A stretch of DNA of 24,601 bases from Gammaproteobacteria bacterium (GTDB taxonomy: Bacteria; Pseudomonadota; Gammaproteobacteria; SZUA-21). Positions 22,982-24,601 of the stretch are shown here, piece by piece (the stretch's first letter is position 1; every line of letters starts with the position of its first letter). The position numbers and the translations under genes are program-made. The notes beneath the pieces are model-generated. The model saw only the letters and a program-made list of their open reading frames with translations, did not search any database and had not been told where the DNA came from. The stretch is taken from positions 1-24,601 of the forward strand of contig QIKQ01000072.1 in NCBI GenBank assembly GCA_003233075.1, read 5' to 3'.

Positions 22982-23381
22982 CTTGAAAGTTTACAAATTC
23001 AACTTTAACGGTATGGTTTACTTCACCCCCATGTTCAACTAAATACTTCTCACCCTGTTTTAATCGGGTTCTGCCTAACCAGGTGAGCATTCTGGTGTCG
23101 CCTGAGAGTGCAACTTCGATCTGTTTTCTACGGAGGGAGATATCCATTTCAGCATGACCTTTTTGAATTATATCTTGGAATCTGCGAGTGAGTGTGCATG
23201 GGTTGATTTTTAAAAAAGTTGCTATTTCTTGGTAGGTGCAGCCAATTGTTGCGAGATTAAGGATTAAATCTTCATCGTGTTTTATGGGTTTTGGGCCAGT
23301 TTTTAATTTTGGTTTTGGTGGGGAGTTTGTTTTTGATTTTGATTTTGGTTTTGGTTTTATGGTTGGTGAGGAGTTTGACAT
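22971..23381 (-). CDS. Terminase small subunit, 136 aa
   Basis: DNA-recognition subunit of packaging. It has a central helix-turn-helix (TYQEIATFLKINPCTLTRRF, about 49-68) and a C-terminal helical oligomerisation part with ALSGDTRMLTWLGRTRLKQG. The N-terminal 33 residues are a lysine/proline-rich low-complexity tail (KPKPKSKSKTNSPPKPK) encoded by T/G-rich short repeats, which could add non-specific DNA binding. AGGATAT lies about 11 bases before the ATG. It is the first gene of the virion block, so the late promoter should lie in 23382-23654, where I cannot point to a clear consensus. Confidence 0.85.
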   Translation of the reverse strand: MSNSSPTIKPKPKSKSKTNSPPKPKLKTGPKPIKHDEDLILNLATIGCTYQEIATFLKINPCTLTRRFQDIIQKGHAEMDISLRRKQIEVALSGDTRMLTWLGRTRLKQGEKYLVEHGGEVNHTVKVEFVNFQDGE

Positions 23382-23436
23382 TGTATATATATCCTAAGTT
23401 TTTGCATGACTTAAATTAAATTATGCATGTTTTATG

Positions 23437-23462
23437 AACATTGATGTTTTAACGTCAATGTT
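23437..23462 (+). repeat. Family-G palindromic unit
   Basis: Arm AACATTGA (extendable by two bases through a G-T pair) with a TTTTAA-centred loop, followed by TTAACAG on the plus strand. It is a looser relative of the palindrome at 6878-6902. Confidence 0.65.
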
Positions 23463-23575
23463 TAACAGCTATAGATGTTATTTATATCTATTACAAAAAA
23501 ACTTAGGATTACATTTTTATTTCTATTAGAAAGTTCTTCGCGTCATACCACAAAATCAATAGTCGTATCTTAAAC

Positions 23576-23597
23576 AAGATTCACGTACGTGAATCTT
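23576..23597. repeat. Family-E palindrome
   Basis: Perfect 22-bp palindrome with arm AAGATTCACGT, identical to those at 2745 and 18265. It stands between the small-terminase leader and the end of the 41-aa membrane gene, where it might act as a boundary or 3'-end stabiliser. Confidence 0.8.
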
Positions 23598-23654
23598 AAA
23601 AAGTATGAATAGAATTTCCAATTTAATTTTAAGTAATATTAAATTGTCCATGAT

Positions 23655-23780
23655 TTACAGTGATAAAGCAATTATCATGATGTAACTGGTCAGCGCGATA
23701 TACAGTGTATAACCCAGTACTGCGAGTAGTGCAGACTGATCTTTTTTAATCAATACCGTAATATTAGTTTTATTTAACAT
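23655..23780 (-). CDS. Small membrane protein, 41 aa
   Basis: A 42-codon frame reads MLNKTNITVLIKKDQSALLA and continues into a hydrophobic segment with GYTLYIALTSYIMIIALSL. A short basic N-terminus is followed by one transmembrane helix (about 17-40). AAAGGGG lies at good spacing before the ATG, and AGGGGTTTATTATG is identical to the leader of the membrane gene at 6520. The coding sequence is more G/C-rich than its surroundings, which supports a real gene. A holin-like, pinholin-like or toxin-like role is possible, but nothing in the sequence decides it. Confidence 0.55.
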   Translation of the reverse strand: MLNKTNITVLIKKDQSALLAVLGYTLYIALTSYIMIIALSL

Positions 23781-23815
23781 AATAAACCCCTTTAATGCAT
23801 TTATTTTTAATGTAT

Positions 23816-23867
23816 TTAGTGCTCATGCACTAATATTTAAAGGATAAGATTCACGCACGCGAATCTT
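23816..23867 (+). repeat. Palindromic units C and E-variant, plus-oriented
   Basis: A family-C relative (23816-23833, TTAGTGC arm, loop TCAT) and an E-variant (23846-23867, AAGATTC outer arm with ACGCACGC centre) are each followed by TTTAAAGG on the plus strand. No plus-strand gene follows, so these units point away from any start codon. The 23781-23928 gap holds no gene. Confidence 0.75.
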
Positions 23868-23893
23868 TAAAGGATAAGATCAGAAATTACGAA

Positions 23894-23947
23894 ATATTTT
23901 ATTAAGATTCACGTACGTGAATATTTTATTAAGATTCACGTACGTGA
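23894..23947. repeat. Tandem 27-bp family-E units at a gene 3' end
   Basis: Two identical 27-bp copies (23894-23920 and 23921-23947) contain the palindrome with arm ATTCACGT. The second copy overlaps the last codons and stop of the gene at 23929, supplying HVRES and TAA. Confidence 0.85.
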
Positions 23948-24519
23948 ATATTTTGTTGAGATTGTGCTTGATACTGCTTTAGCTTTATAGGTGATAAGGT
24001 GTTAATCATTTCTACGTCAAGATTTTGGTTAATACTAATACGAGGTAATGATGCAATATATAATTTAAAATCGTGCTTCCAATGGGAATGACACAAATCT
24101 ATATTGTATATTTCCGTACCATCGTTTGTTTGAATATGACATGTAACATTTTGTTTAGATATTGAGATATTTAGTTTGTCTTGTGGTGGTGTTGTGATTA
24201 CTTTAGGTTTATATTTAATGATTTTAATGTCAACATCCCACGTTATAAGATTATTTTTCCTTAAAGTATTGAAGAATCGAGTGAAAGCAGAATGGATGGC
24301 AATAAAAGTATGAGGCTTATTGGGTGTTTTGGATGCAGTGTGTAGTAGGGCTTCAACTTTGTCTTGGATTAGTTCAGACGGTGGAATATCAGGTAAGAGT
24401 GTTTTGAGGTTGTCGATGTGATCTAAGCGATACATTTGGCGTCGTGGCCATTTTACAGACATATAATGAATTATATATTGGTCTATCAGATTGTAAAGCG
24501 TGGGAGTGGGGTGATTCAT
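23929..24519 (-). CDS. Integrase-like N-terminal (core-binding) domain protein, 196 aa
   Basis: Residues 1-110 look like the SAM-like core-binding domain of tyrosine recombinases: a first helix with LYNLIDQYIIHYMSVKWPRR, then HIDNLKTLLPDIPPSELIQD and an AIHSAFTRFFNTLRKNNLI helix. Residues 110-196 are beta-rich (NISISKQNVTCHIQ) and do not show the R-H-x-x-R-Y catalytic set. No catalytic domain follows in any nearby frame. It may be a truncated integrase, an excision or regulatory derivative, or an unrelated helical protein. The last residues (HVRES) and the stop come from a family-E palindromic unit. An extended -10 promoter precedes it. Confidence 0.5.
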   Translation of the reverse strand: MNHPTPTLYNLIDQYIIHYMSVKWPRRQMYRLDHIDNLKTLLPDIPPSELIQDKVEALLHTASKTPNKPHTFIAIHSAFTRFFNTLRKNNLITWDVDIKIIKYKPKVITTPPQDKLNISISKQNVTCHIQTNDGTEIYNIDLCHSHWKHDFKLYIASLPRISINQNLDVEMINTLSPIKLKQYQAQSQQNIHVRES

Positions 24520-24556
24520 TTATTATTCTTCTCTCTATTAGTGTGTAAGTATTTGT

Positions 24557-24565
24557 ATTATATCA
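24557..24565 (-). promoter_or_regulatory. Extended -10 promoter for the integrase-like gene
   Basis: On the minus strand TGATATAAT matches the extended -10 consensus perfectly. The -35 (TACATT at 17 bases) is weak. Transcription would start near 24550, giving a leader of about 30 bases to the ATG at 24519. Confidence 0.5.
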
Positions 24566-24601
24566 CATAATCAATATTTAATGTAATTATTTGTATTATT
24601 T

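Larger units (their letters stand above)
23382..23654. other. Non-coding region upstream of the packaging genes
   Basis: No gene is supported here. It contains a 13-bp inverted repeat (ATCCTAAGTTTTT at 23391-23403 and its complement at 23497-23509), inside which lie a family-G palindrome (23437-23462, arm AACATTGA) and a weaker ATAGAT/ATCTAT stem. A family-E palindrome lies at 23576-23597. The region probably carries the late promoter and possibly the packaging or terminase-binding site, but neither is recognisable. Confidence 0.5.

Noticed and set aside
23605..23685. 26-codon plus-strand frame overlapping the 41-aa membrane gene
   Set aside because: It is very short with only a weak AAAAAG before it, and lies antisense to a frame with a much better ribosome-binding site and a clear membrane segment.
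1..24601. tRNA or other structured RNA genes
   Set aside because: No cloverleaf with a GGTTCGAATCC-type T arm or CCA-like end was seen in the gaps. The structures present are simple hairpins.
1..24601. Terminal direct repeats showing a complete linear or circular genome
   Set aside because: The first and last few dozen bases do not match each other by eye, so completeness cannot be claimed.

Overview
The window is a low-GC tailed-phage segment whose virion genes follow the gene order of the P22-like short-tailed viruses. It could be a complete small genome, a phage-plasmid, or part of a larger phage or prophage. The host cannot be named from sequence. The AT richness, Shine-Dalgarno-type leaders (AAAGGA, AGGGG) and sigma70-like promoters fit a low-GC Gram-negative bacterium, but that is inference.

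Layout. Positions 1-801 are non-coding and hold six tandem 11-bp direct repeats (iteron-like), an AT-rich stretch and a candidate promoter. This leads into a plus-strand replication region: an SF3/D5-type helicase-primase (802-2676), a hypothetical gene (2785-3192), and a tandem set of small proteins built on a strict four-residue tryptophan/arginine repeat (3485-4368). A bidirectional Rho-independent terminator at 4623-4651 separates this from the long minus-strand virion block. Reading that block in its own direction (right to left), the order is: small terminase, large terminase, portal, scaffold, coat, three small genes, a gp4-like tail accessory factor, a fibre-like protein, a gp10-like DNA stabilisation protein, two further virion proteins, three ejection-type proteins (positions of P22 gp7, gp20 and gp16), and a tail fibre/spike with an S74 self-cleaving chaperone. 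One plus-strand membrane/coiled-coil gene (6520-6858) sits inside the block behind a near-consensus promoter. At the right edge are a minus-strand protein resembling only the N-terminal half of a tyrosine integrase and an untracked 41-residue membrane protein. No lysis enzyme, repressor or complete integrase was recognised.

The unusual part is a dispersed family of about 37 short perfect or near-perfect palindromes (arms usually 8-11 bases, loops mostly 3-4 bases). They fill almost every intergenic gap that is not a gene overlap. Most are followed, in the direction of the next gene, by TTTAAAGG or TTTAACAG, so the last unit usually delivers the ribosome-binding site. The stems fall into families (A ATATTGACAC, B ATATTGGTGC, C ATATTAGTGC, D ATAAACTCA, E AAGATTCACGT, F ATAAAATC, G AACATTGATG) that differ by paired, compensatory changes. 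The loops occur in both orientations. Several sites look like insertions. A terminator is split by two tandem 29-bp units whose removal restores a perfect 26-bp palindrome. Two genes take their stop codon from a unit. A related palindrome lies in frame in both the portal and a gp16-like ejection protein, with its three-base loop inverted. I read this as a mobile or amplifying hairpin-plus-RBS element system colonising this phage genome. The architecture is seen directly; mobility and function are inference.
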